From positions 62,001 through 126,000 of the forward strand of contig NZ_JBCNLP010000001.1 in the NCBI RefSeq assembly GCF_039595395.1: a DNA stretch of 64,000 bases. The letters run 5' to 3'. Positions 18,804 through 26,420 of this stretch are shown piece after piece. The stretch comes from Novosphingobium sp. Lineage in GTDB: Bacteria; Pseudomonadota; Alphaproteobacteria; Sphingomonadales; Sphingomonadaceae. The position numbers and the translations under genes are program-made. Each line of letters starts with the position of its first letter. The stretch's first letter is position 1. The notes beneath the pieces are model-generated. The model had not been told where the DNA came from. It did not search any database and saw only the letters and a list, made by a program, of their open reading frames with translations.

Positions 18804-20075
18804 ATGACTTGCTTTCGCCCTGCCATCCTCGCCCTGTCTCTGACGACCTGCGCCACCAGCGTTCAGGCCCAGACTCACCCCATCGCGCTGGATGAGCAAC
18901 TGACTCTCTCCCCGATCATCGACGCCCGGCTGCGCTGGGAGGATGTCGATGCCACCAGCCGCGATGCCCATGCCGAAAGCCTGCGCCTGCGCGCCGGGGC
19001 CGAGCTGACTCACACCCCCAGCCATATCTCCTTTCTGGCCGAGGGCACCGGCACCACCCATTTCGGATCGGGCTTCAGCGGCTTTTCCTATGCCGCGCCC
19101 AGCGACCAGTACCGCCCCCACCGCGCCACCATCGCCGATGGCTCGGCGGTGGCGCTCAACCGCCTGCAACTGCGCTATGCCACCAAGCCGCTGACGGTCA
19201 CGATAGGCCGCCAGCGCATCGTGCTGGACGATCAGCGCTTCGTCGGCAACGGCCCCTGGCGCCAGACCGAGCAGACCTTCGATGCCGCCCGCGTGCAGAC
19301 CGCATGGGGCCCGCTGCAACTGGAGGCGACCCACGCCATCCGCCAGAACACCGTCAACGGCGGCGACGGTGCCCCACGCGCCCATCTGCGCGGCGACTTC
19401 ACCTTCGTGAACGGCGGCATCGCCACCAAGCGCGCCACGCTGAAAGGCTTTGCCTATCTGCTGGATTACGATGCCGCGCCTTTCCTGAATCAGCCCGGCG
19501 CCCGCGCCCAGCTGGACAGTTCGCAGACCTATGGATTGCGCGCCAATGGCTCGCTGCCGCTGGGGCATGGCGCCTCGCTGGCTCTGGCAGGCAGTGTGGC
19601 GTGGCAGAGCAGCTATGGCCGCAACCCCAACGCCTATGCCGCGACCTATTCCAGCATCGAGCCCGCGCTGACTCTGGGCCAGCACACGCTGACCCTCACC
19701 CGTGAGGTGCTGGGCGCCGATGCCGGGGCCCAAGGCGGGGCGTGGTCGTTCCAGACGCCGCTCTCCAGCCTGCACAAGTTCAACGGTTGGGCCGATATGT
19801 TCCTGACCACCCCCGCCAATGGCCTGCGCGACCATTCCGTGACTCTGACGGGCAAGCTGCCCAAGGTCAAAGCCCTGCCCCGCTTGACCTATACCGTGGC
19901 GCATCACTGGTTCGATGCCGATCTGGGCGGGGCGCATTACGGCAAGGAAATCAACGCCTCGCTGGGGTTTTCGACCAAGCCGATCAACTGGTTGCTGAAA
20001 TTTGCCCAGTATGAGGCGCGGGGGTTTGGTCTGGATACGCGCAAGATCTGGGTGCAGGCGGAGTTTGTTTTCTGA
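18804..20075 (+). CDS. Outer-membrane porin of the alginate-export (AlgE-like) type
   Basis: 423 residues. A signal peptide (PAILALSLTTCATSVQAQ) precedes a region of alternating hydrophobic strands ending in the aromatic FVF expected for barrel insertion. Local features such as GRQRIVLDDQRFVGNGPWRQTEQTFDAARVQT are typical of the alginate-export domain in many proteobacterial porins. The substrate is unknown and need not be alginate. ATG 18804 is chosen over 18768 because it places a normal signal sequence at the start. Confidence 0.8.
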   Translation: MTCFRPAILALSLTTCATSVQAQTHPIALDEQLTLSPIIDARLRWEDVDATSRDAHAESLRLRAGAELTHTPSHISFLAEGTGTTHFGSGFSGFSYAAPSDQYRPHRATIADGSAVALNRLQLRYATKPLTVTIGRQRIVLDDQRFVGNGPWRQTEQTFDAARVQTAWGPLQLEATHAIRQNTVNGGDGAPRAHLRGDFTFVNGGIATKRATLKGFAYLLDYDAAPFLNQPGARAQLDSSQTYGLRANGSLPLGHGASLALAGSVAWQSSYGRNPNAYAATYSSIEPALTLGQHTLTLTREVLGADAGAQGGAWSFQTPLSSLHKFNGWADMFLTTPANGLRDHSVTLTGKLPKVKALPRLTYTVAHHWFDADLGGAHYGKEINASLGFSTKPINWLLKFAQYEARGFGLDTRKIWVQAEFVF

Positions 20076-20098
20076 TTCAAGGGGTTTGAAGAGAGGAA

Positions 20099-20327
20099 AT
20101 GCGAGGGCCATCGCCCTCGCGCTCCCGTTAATGTCTACGTAGCGCTTCGGGTTCGGCCTTGCGCCCAGCTTGCCGCGCCGCAGGCCTTTGAACGAAAAAA
20201 GGCGCCTCGGCATGCCTGCCTGCGGCGCCTTTCCTTGTGCTGGTGGAGAGCTTGGGCACGCCGTTCGGGTGCCGCTGTTCGTGCGTCGGAAGACGTCATG
20301 GGAGCGCGAGGGGGTAACCCCCTCGCA
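20099..20327 (+). repeat. Dispersed nested-palindrome element, copy 3 (forward)
   Basis: Complete copy of 229 bp between convergent genes, 23 bp after the porin stop and 15 bp before the next stop. The right junction reads CGTCGGAAGACGTCATGGGAGC. The centre has a clear GGCGCC...GGCGCC inverted pair with AAAA/TTCC flanks. Confidence 0.92.
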
Positions 20328-20342
20328 CCTTCCTTTTAAACC

Positions 20343-20870
20343 TTAAGCAGCTTCCTTCTCCACCCACTCGGGGAAGAACTGCGGTTCCTTGGTCGACCAA
20401 CCCGGCGCCGTGGCAGCAGCCTCGCTGATCGACTGGAGCAGCTTCTTGCGACGCTCCGGGCGGATCTGCGGCAGGGCTGCGGCGGCGCAAAACGCGGCGG
20501 GCAGCCATGGCCGGGCCGTGGCGCCGAGCAAACGCTCATAGAGGAAACGGAAGGCCGAGAAGCCCGAGAGGCGCTCCTGAGCCAGATCGAAAGCCGCCAG
20601 ACGGATCAGTGCGCCAAGATAGCTGTCGAGCGCCTCGAAACCTTCATCGGTCGGGGCGGCGCTGCGCAGGACCTTCAGATCCTGATAGGCGACGTACTGG
20701 CTGCGGATGCTGCCGATTTCGTCAACATCACGCGCCCACAGCTTGAACGCGTCCTGGCGGCCGAGGCCCACATCCAGGCTGCGCTTGATGTAGCGCTGTT
20801 CACAAGGGGTAAAACCGGCAAACTCACGGAGTTCCGCGATGGCCAGTGGCGCAGAAGATGTTGTCGCCAT
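20343..20870 (-). CDS. Unknown protein of 175 residues
   Basis: The start MATTSSAPLAIAELREF at 20870 is preferred; an upstream in-frame ATG at 21107 would cross non-coding sequence. The protein is mostly helical with no signal peptide or membrane segment. It has tryptophan-rich parts (FKLWARDVDEIG, APGWSTKEPQFFPEWVEKEA). I recognise no domain. It is flanked on both sides by copies of the dispersed element, an isolated monocistronic setting. Confidence 0.65.
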   Translation of the reverse strand: MATTSSAPLAIAELREFAGFTPCEQRYIKRSLDVGLGRQDAFKLWARDVDEIGSIRSQYVAYQDLKVLRSAAPTDEGFEALDSYLGALIRLAAFDLAQERLSGFSAFRFLYERLLGATARPWLPAAFCAAAALPQIRPERRKKLLQSISEAAATAPGWSTKEPQFFPEWVEKEAA

Positions 20871-21035
20871 GATCGTCAAGTCCCTCACCAAAGATCCCGC
20901 TTCGGAGTCGATGCCAAAGGATTGCACAGATTCGGTTATCGGCAGCTTAACCATTATCCGGGGAATCACGGGATAAGGGGCAGAAAAAGGTGAAAGCCGA
21001 GGGTTAACGCCGATGCCCTCTCGGCATGCCTTGCG

Positions 21036-21235
21036 ATGCATGGGCAAGGGCTCCCGGTTGCTCTGCCCAGCCTCTCCACAAGGGTTATGGGATCGCACCG
21101 CAGGCAATCAATCGCTATTTCAAACGATTGCGCAAGGGAATTTCAGCCACCTGCTGCGCCCTCAATCTGGGCGCAACGCTTAGCTGGCGCGCAACCAAGA
21201 CAGTAAAGGGAGCGCGAGGGCGATGGCCCTCGCAT
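21036..21235 (-). repeat. Dispersed nested-palindrome element, copy 4 (reverse, decayed)
   Basis: The left-type end is intact (GGGAGC followed by GCGAGGGC-GATG-GCCCTCGC, 21209-21233). The middle is recognisable by its GCATGGGCAAGGG, CCTCTCCAC and ACCGCAGGCA pieces. The far terminal hairpin is missing and the centre has diverged. The remaining sequence from 20871 to 21035 shows no gene. Confidence 0.65.
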
Positions 21236-21249
21236 TTACCTTTCCTGCC

Positions 21250-22248
21250 TTAAATCATCCCGGCGAGCGGACTCGAGGGATCAGCATATTTCCGAGTCGC
21301 CATCCGGCCCGACAGATAGGCATCACGCCCTGCCTGCACCGCCAGCTTCATGGCACGGGCCATGCGAATGGGGTCCTTGGCTTCGGCGATGGCGGTGTTC
21401 ATCAACACGCCGTCAACGCCCAGTTCCATGGCCACGGCAGCATCGGACGCGGTGCCCACACCGGCATCGACCAGCACGGGCACCTTGGCACCCTCAACGA
21501 TCAGACGGATGGTGACGCGATTCTGGATACCCAGCCCCGAACCGATCGGCGCGCCCAAAGGCATAATCGCCACGGCACCGGCTTCCTCAAGCTGCTTGGC
21601 GGCGATGGGGTCATCCACGCAATAGACCATGGGGTGGAAGCCCTCCTTGGCCAGCACCTCGGTCGCCTTCAGGGTCTCGCGCATGTCCGGATAGAGCGTG
21701 CGCGCCTCGCCCAGCACCTCCAGCTTGACCAGATCCCAACCGCCCGCCTCGCGCGCCAGGCGCAGGGTGCGGATGGCATCGTCGGCGGTGAAGCAGCCGG
21801 CGGTGTTGGGCAGATAGGTGACCTTCTTGGGGTCGATAAAATCGGTGAGCATCGGCGCCTTGGGGTCCGACACATTCACGCGGCGCACGGCGACGGTAAC
21901 GATCTCTGCGCCCGAGGCTTCCAGCGCAGCGGCGTTCTGGGCGAAGTCCTTGTACTTGCCGGTGCCCACGATCAGCCGCGAGTTGAAGGTGCGCCCAGCC
22001 ACCGTCCAGGAATCATCAGCCACCACGTCGCCACCTCCTACAAAATGCACGATTTCAAGAGTATCCCCCTCGCCCAGCAGCACCTGTGCCAGAGTCGAGC
22101 GCGGGGCGATCTCGCCATTGCGCTCAACGGCGACCTTGGCGGGGTTGAGACCAATGTCCGCGACCAGATCGGCCACGCTGGCGCCCGATGCGATGCGGCG
22201 CTGCTCGCCATTGACGGTGATTGCGATGAGGGGGTTTTGCTCAGCCAT
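21250..22248 (-). CDS. thiG: ThiS-ThiG fusion: sulfur carrier joined to thiazole synthase
   Basis: Residues 1-72 are a ThiS ubiquitin-like domain (ITVNGEQRRIASGASVADLV, ending HFVGGG). Residues 75-332 are ThiG, with the Schiff-base lysine region WDLVKLEVLGEARTLYPD and the phosphate loop PVLVDAGVGTASDAAVAMELG. Together they make the thiamine thiazole. The carrier's GlyGly, normally a free C-terminus that is adenylated and thiocarboxylated, is followed directly by DVVADDSW. The fusion is known as a bifunctional annotation, but its chemistry needs cleavage or an alternative. Confidence 0.93.
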   Translation of the reverse strand: MAEQNPLIAITVNGEQRRIASGASVADLVADIGLNPAKVAVERNGEIAPRSTLAQVLLGEGDTLEIVHFVGGGDVVADDSWTVAGRTFNSRLIVGTGKYKDFAQNAAALEASGAEIVTVAVRRVNVSDPKAPMLTDFIDPKKVTYLPNTAGCFTADDAIRTLRLAREAGGWDLVKLEVLGEARTLYPDMRETLKATEVLAKEGFHPMVYCVDDPIAAKQLEEAGAVAIMPLGAPIGSGLGIQNRVTIRLIVEGAKVPVLVDAGVGTASDAAVAMELGVDGVLMNTAIAEAKDPIRMARAMKLAVQAGRDAYLSGRMATRKYADPSSPLAGMI

Positions 22249-22267
22249 GGGGCAAGCCCATGCCGCG

Positions 22268-22639
22268 TTAGTCGCCGTGGCGCAAGTTGGCGATATGTCC
22301 AGTCGCCAGCAGAGTCACACCCGCGATGGTCAGCGCCGCCTCGGCCAGACCGTGCGGCGCGAGCAGACCCATGCCCATCAGCGCCAGCCCGAAGCCGCCC
22401 AGCAGCAGCGGTCCGCGCTTGCCATGGCGCAGCATGCCCATGCCCAGCCCGATGGCACCGATCACCAGCGCCAGCGCCAGCCCGATTTCGTGAATATGCG
22501 GGTTCATCAGCACACCGCCGCCGACTCCCAGCAGCGCGACCAGCACCACACCCGAAACGCAATGCACCATGCACAGCGCCGACAGCAACACACCGACGCG
22601 ATCGAGGCGGCCACGAATCATGATAGCAAGAGTGCTCAT
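22268..22639 (-). CDS. MerC-domain inner-membrane protein
   Basis: 123 residues with four hydrophobic segments. The first carries the CMVHC cysteine pair (LLSALCMVHCVSGVVLVALLG), the MerC signature for soft or divalent metal handling. Outside mercury operons such proteins are often under zinc control. The upstream box shared with the TonB receptor agrees with that. The start at 22639 (MSTLAIMIRGR) is preferred over an upstream ATG. Confidence 0.82.
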   Translation of the reverse strand: MSTLAIMIRGRLDRVGVLLSALCMVHCVSGVVLVALLGVGGGVLMNPHIHEIGLALALVIGAIGLGMGMLRHGKRGPLLLGGFGLALMGMGLLAPHGLAEAALTIAGVTLLATGHIANLRHGD

Positions 22640-22645
22640 GCGGGG

Positions 22646-22671
22646 CCATTTATGTAATAACATCACATTTC
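22646..22671. promoter_or_regulatory. Candidate metal-regulator box upstream of merC
   Basis: On the minus strand the site contains AATGTGATGTTAT, then TACATAAATGG, with an ATGT/ACAT inverted core. It matches the box at 16276-16299 closely. It lies only 7 bp from the start codon, so a regulator bound here would block transcription initiation or the ribosome site. Confidence 0.4.
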
Positions 22672-22772
22672 GCAAGAGGGGTTGGACATCCTTTCACCTT
22701 GCCTCGCCTGCGAACTGCCGTCAGTAACGCGCAAACCCGCCGTTTTGCGGCATTCTTCGAAAGGACACGCAA

Positions 22773-23807
22773 ATGGCGGCGACAGCCACCTCACCCTCCA
22801 CTCAGGCGCGGTTGATGGCGCGCTGGCTGCTGGCGGTGGCCGCGCTGGTGGTGCTGATCGTGGTGGTGGGCGGCATCACGCGCCTCACTGAATCCGGCCT
22901 GTCGATCACCGAGTGGAAGCCGATCAGCGGCACCATTCCTCCGCTGACTCAGGAAGCCTGGGATCAGGAATTCGCCCATTACCGCCAGATCGACCAATAT
23001 GCCGCCGTGCATGCAGGCATGACCCTGTCCGAGTTCAAGGGCATCTTCTTCTGGGAGTATATCCACCGCGTGCTGGGCCGGATCATCGGCATGGCCGTGG
23101 CGCTGCCTCTGGCGTGGTTCTGGGTGCGCGGGCGGATCCCGGCGGGCTATAAGCCACGCCTGTTCGCGCTGCTGGCGCTGATCGGGCTGCAGGGCACGCT
23201 GGGCTGGCTGATGGTGCATTCCGGCCTGCAGAAGGGCATGACCGAGGTCGCGCCCATGTGGCTGGCCACGCATCTGATCACCGCATTGTTCACGCTGGCG
23301 GGCATGGTGTGGACGGCGCTGGATCTGCTGGCGCTCTCCAGAAATCCCGCCGCCAAACCTGCCCGACTGACCGGCTTCGCCGCGCTGACCGGCCTGGCTC
23401 TGGCGGTGCAGCTGGTGTGGGGCGCCCTGATGGCGGGGCTGCGCGCGGGGCGTGTCACCAATGAATGGCCGCTGATGAACGGCAGCTTCTGGCCCGGCGC
23501 CAGCCAGAATGGCGAGAGCCTGGGCCATGCCCTCACCGCCGATCCCGCCATCGTCCACTTTATCCATCGCTGGTGGGCCTGGGGCGTGGTGGCGCTGCTG
23601 GTGATGCTGGCCCGCAAGGTGAAGGCCGCCGGAGACCGCCGCGCCGCCATCGCCATCCACAGCGCCTTCGGCACACAGGTGCTGCTGGGCATCGCCACGG
23701 TGATGACGGATGTCTCGATCGGCATCGCCGTGCTGCATCAGTTGGTAGGCGCGCTGCTGGTGGCCGCCACCGCCTGGGGCGCGCATGCCGTGGGCCGCCG
23801 GGCATGA
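22773..23807 (+). CDS. ctaA: Heme A synthase (CtaA/Cox15)
   Basis: 344 residues, eight hydrophobic segments. Conserved histidines are present: EYIHRVLGRIIGM, GWLMVHSGLQ, ATHLITAL and FIHRWWAWG. The early GGITRLTESGLSITEWKPISGTIPP is diagnostic of alphaproteobacterial Cox15. It converts heme O to heme A for cytochrome oxidase aa3. GAAAGGACACGCAA precedes the start. The stop overlaps the cutA start (ATGA). Confidence 0.95.
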   Translation: MAATATSPSTQARLMARWLLAVAALVVLIVVVGGITRLTESGLSITEWKPISGTIPPLTQEAWDQEFAHYRQIDQYAAVHAGMTLSEFKGIFFWEYIHRVLGRIIGMAVALPLAWFWVRGRIPAGYKPRLFALLALIGLQGTLGWLMVHSGLQKGMTEVAPMWLATHLITALFTLAGMVWTALDLLALSRNPAAKPARLTGFAALTGLALAVQLVWGALMAGLRAGRVTNEWPLMNGSFWPGASQNGESLGHALTADPAIVHFIHRWWAWGVVALLVMLARKVKAAGDRRAAIAIHSAFGTQVLLGIATVMTDVSIGIAVLHQLVGALLVAATAWGAHAVGRRA

Positions 23808-24115
23808 GCGCGCTGATCTGGTGCCCCTTCCCCGATTCCGTCCGCGCCGAATCCGCCATCGGGACGCTGCTGGATGAAAGACTGGTGGCCTGTGGCAACA
23901 TCCTGCCCGGCATGACCTCGCTCTATGTCTGGCAGGGCGAGCGCCATCGCGACTCTGAAGTGGGCGTGCTGCTGAAAACCGATGCCACCTTGTTGGAGGC
24001 GGCCATCACCCGCCTTTCCACGATCCATCCTTATGAGACGCCCGCGATTCTGGGCTGGCGCTGCGATGCCGCCGCCCCGGCGACCGCCGCTTGGCTGGGT
24101 GCTCTGGCGGGCTGA
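23804..24115 (+). CDS. cutA: CutA1-family divalent-cation tolerance protein
   Basis: 103 residues, the normal length for this ferredoxin-like trimeric protein. Signature parts are LIWCPFPDSVRAESAIGTLLDERLVACGNILPGMTSLYVWQGE and STIHPYETPAILGW. The molecular role is uncertain; the family binds copper and other metals. Its ATG overlaps the ctaA stop, implying coupled expression. Confidence 0.92.
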   Translation: MSALIWCPFPDSVRAESAIGTLLDERLVACGNILPGMTSLYVWQGERHRDSEVGVLLKTDATLLEAAITRLSTIHPYETPAILGWRCDAAAPATAAWLGALAG

Positions 24116-24296
24116 ATATCCCCTTTCGGCACACCTCACATTGCAGAGGTATTATTTTACCTCCACGAAAAACGCCCGGAAACCTTGACTCCGGAAGGCC
24201 TTTCGCACATTGGGCACGCCAATTCCCCATCGGCATGCGCTGGCGGGGTTACTGTTCATAGGGGCCCTCCCCTTCAAAAACGGGAATCGTAAAGCC

Positions 24297-24776
24297 ATGA
24301 AGGCTCTTTCCAAGATGACCGCGTCGGCCAAGCCGGCCGAGGTCGAAAAGAAGTGGCATCTCATCGATGCCGAAGGTCTGGTCGTTGGTCGCGTCGCCGT
24401 GATCATCGCCAACCTGCTGCGCGGCAAGCACAAGCCCAGCTACACCCCCCACGTCGATTGCGGTGACCATGTCGTCGTGATCAACGCCGAGAAGGTGAAG
24501 TTCACGGGCAACAAGCTCAAGCAGCAGACCTACTACAAGCACACCGGTTATGCCGGCGGCCTGAAGGAAGTCACCGCCGACAAGGTTCTGGCCGGTCGCT
24601 TCCCCGAGCGCGTGCTCGAGAAGGCTGTTGAGCGCATGATCCCCCGTGGCCCGCTGGGTCGCGATCAGATGCGCGCCCTGCACCTGTACGCTGGCAGCGA
24701 GCACCCGCACGGCGGCACCCAGCCCGAGCTGCTGGACGTGGCTGCCCTCAACCGCAAGAACAAGGTTGGCGCATAA
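24297..24776 (+). CDS. rplM: Ribosomal protein L13
   Basis: 159 residues. Typical L13 features are KKWHLIDAEGLVVGRVAVIIANLLRGKHKPSYTPHVDCGDHVVVINA and MIPRGPLGRDQMRALHLYAGSEHPH. The start at 24297 fits the family, with a short leader upstream. A possible promoter has TTGACT at 24185-24190, but the -10 is weak. The gene ends in TAATG, joined to rpsI by one base. Confidence 0.97.
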   Translation: MKALSKMTASAKPAEVEKKWHLIDAEGLVVGRVAVIIANLLRGKHKPSYTPHVDCGDHVVVINAEKVKFTGNKLKQQTYYKHTGYAGGLKEVTADKVLAGRFPERVLEKAVERMIPRGPLGRDQMRALHLYAGSEHPHGGTQPELLDVAALNRKNKVGA

Positions 24777-25279
24777 TGTCTGAGACTCTGAACACTCTCG
24801 CCGATCTGGCCGGCACCACCGTTGCCGAAGACACCGGCGTCGTCACCCCTGCCGCTCCCGCCGCTCCGCTGCGCGAGAAGCAGATCGACGCCCAGGGCCG
24901 TTCGTATGCCACCGGCCGTCGTAAGGACGCCGTGGCCCGCGTGTGGATCAAGCCCGGCTCGGGCAAGATCACCGTCAACGGTCGCGATCAGGAAGTGTAC
25001 TTCGCCCGCCCGACCCTGCGTCTGGTGATCAACCAGCCCTTCGGCGTGGCCGACCGTACCGACCAGTACGACGTCGTCTGCACCGTCAAGGGTGGTGGTC
25101 TGTCGGGTCAGGCCGGTGCCGTGAAGCACGGTATCGCCCAGGCTCTGGCCAAGTTCGAGCCCGCCCTGCGCAGCGCCGTCAAGGCCGCTGGCTTCCTTAC
25201 CCGCGACCCGCGCGTCGTCGAGCGTAAGAAGTACGGCCGCGCCAAGGCTCGCCGCAGCTTCCAGTTCTCGAAGCGTTAA
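24776..25279 (+). CDS. rpsI: Ribosomal protein S9
   Basis: 167 residues. The conserved part runs from RSYATGRRKDAVARVWIKPG to the basic end YGRAKARRSFQFSKR that reaches the ribosomal P site. An N-terminal extension of about 40 alanine-rich residues is common in sphingomonads. It is cotranslated with rplM and followed by a strong terminator. Confidence 0.97.
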   Translation: MSETLNTLADLAGTTVAEDTGVVTPAAPAAPLREKQIDAQGRSYATGRRKDAVARVWIKPGSGKITVNGRDQEVYFARPTLRLVINQPFGVADRTDQYDVVCTVKGGGLSGQAGAVKHGIAQALAKFEPALRSAVKAAGFLTRDPRVVERKKYGRAKARRSFQFSKR

Positions 25280-25303
25280 TCGGTTCGGCAACTGCCGATA
25301 CGG

Positions 25304-25331
25304 AAAAGGGGGCTTTTCAGCCCCCTTTTTT
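25304..25331 (+). terminator. Intrinsic terminator of rplM-rpsI
   Basis: AAAAGGGGGC-TTTTCA-GCCCCCTTTTTT: a GC-rich stem followed by six T residues, 24 bp after the rpsI stop. This is the clearest plus-strand Rho-independent terminator in the window. Confidence 0.93.
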
Positions 25332-25355
25332 GTGCCTGCGTTCCATGTGGAGCAA

Positions 25356-26087
25356 TCAACTGGCGGTGACGACCCGCACCTGCAGCCCATCCTCGGCAGT
25401 CCAGTCCAGCCGGTTGTAGCTGGGCGGCGTGGCGCGCACCCGCTCCGACAGGGTGCCCGCACCGATGATGCGGATCGGGCGGCCTCCGGCATCGATGGTC
25501 ATGTCGAAAGGGTCATGCACATGGCCCGAGAGCACCGCATCGGCCCCCGCTGCCGCCAGTTGCGCCAGCGCCGCCTTGCCGCCGCGCGTCTGGCCCGAGC
25601 CATGGGTGTCGGCATCGATCAGCGGATGATGGCAGGCCACCAGCTTCAGCCCCGCCGATGCCGCGTTCAGATCCTGCAAGGCGCGCGCCAGTACCGGCTG
25701 AGTCACCCGGCCCTTGGACCAATTCAACCGCCATTGCGCGGGCACGATGGTGGAGAGCGAGACCACCGCCACACCCGGCACCTGCACATCCTTCTGAGCC
25801 TTGGCACGCGCGGCCTGAAAGCGGTCGAAGGGGCGGCGCAGGCGGTGCCACATCTCCCAATAATAGGGCATGTCGTGATTGCCCGGCTCGATGCTGACCG
25901 GGGCCTCCAGCGCGGAGAGCCAGGCCACCGCCGCCTCGAACTCGCGCGGGGTGCCGCGCATGGTGAGGTCACCGGTGCAGATCACCGCATCGGGGCGCTG
26001 CTCGCTCACCGAGCGGGCGAACCAGTCGAGCGCATGAGCGTCTTGCGCCCCGAAATGAATGTCGCTGATATGGAAAAGCGTGGCCAT
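25356..26087 (-). CDS. Calcineurin-like metallophosphoesterase
   Basis: 243 residues. All metal-site motifs are visible: HISDIHFGAQD, VICTGDLTMRG, EPGNHDMPYY, VACHHPLIDA and LSGHVHDPFD. The general layout fits Icc/CpdA-like enzymes, but the substrate (cyclic nucleotide or other phosphoester) is not shown by the sequence. It is convergent with rpsI. Confidence 0.88.
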   Translation of the reverse strand: MATLFHISDIHFGAQDAHALDWFARSVSEQRPDAVICTGDLTMRGTPREFEAAVAWLSALEAPVSIEPGNHDMPYYWEMWHRLRRPFDRFQAARAKAQKDVQVPGVAVVSLSTIVPAQWRLNWSKGRVTQPVLARALQDLNAASAGLKLVACHHPLIDADTHGSGQTRGGKAALAQLAAAGADAVLSGHVHDPFDMTIDAGGRPIRIIGAGTLSERVRATPPSYNRLDWTAEDGLQVRVVTAS

Positions 26088-26119
26088 AGGCCGGTCTTAA
26101 GCGCTGCGGGCAAACCGCG

Positions 26120-26386
26120 CTAGATACGGCGCGACAGGATCAGCCAGATCGCCACGCCATTGGCCGCCGTATAGAGGCCATAACCCCAGACCCAACCGCC
26201 TGCCCCGCGATCGGTCATCAGCATGCAGGCCAGCAGCATCAGATATTCGGTGAGGAGGCCGAAGGTGCCCCCCAGTGGACTGCGCGTCCAGGGCATTTGC
26301 GCCAGCAGCGGGTGGCCGCTGTCGCTCACCGCACGGTGGATCGCGAAATTCACGATCCCCAGCACGAACAGCAGGATCAGCGCCAT
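26120..26386 (-). CDS. Small membrane protein
   Basis: 88 residues with three hydrophobic segments (ALILLFVLGIVNFAI, GLLTEYLMLLACMLM, WGYGLYTAANGVAIWLIL). No family recognised. It lies between the phosphoesterase and the fumarase, 34 bp after the fumarase stop, and could share the fumarase transcript. Confidence 0.65.
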   Translation of the reverse strand: MALILLFVLGIVNFAIHRAVSDSGHPLLAQMPWTRSPLGGTFGLLTEYLMLLACMLMTDRGAGGWVWGYGLYTAANGVAIWLILSRRI

Positions 26387-26420
26387 GGATCATCTCCACC
26401 CATGGCGCCGATCCGCTGCA

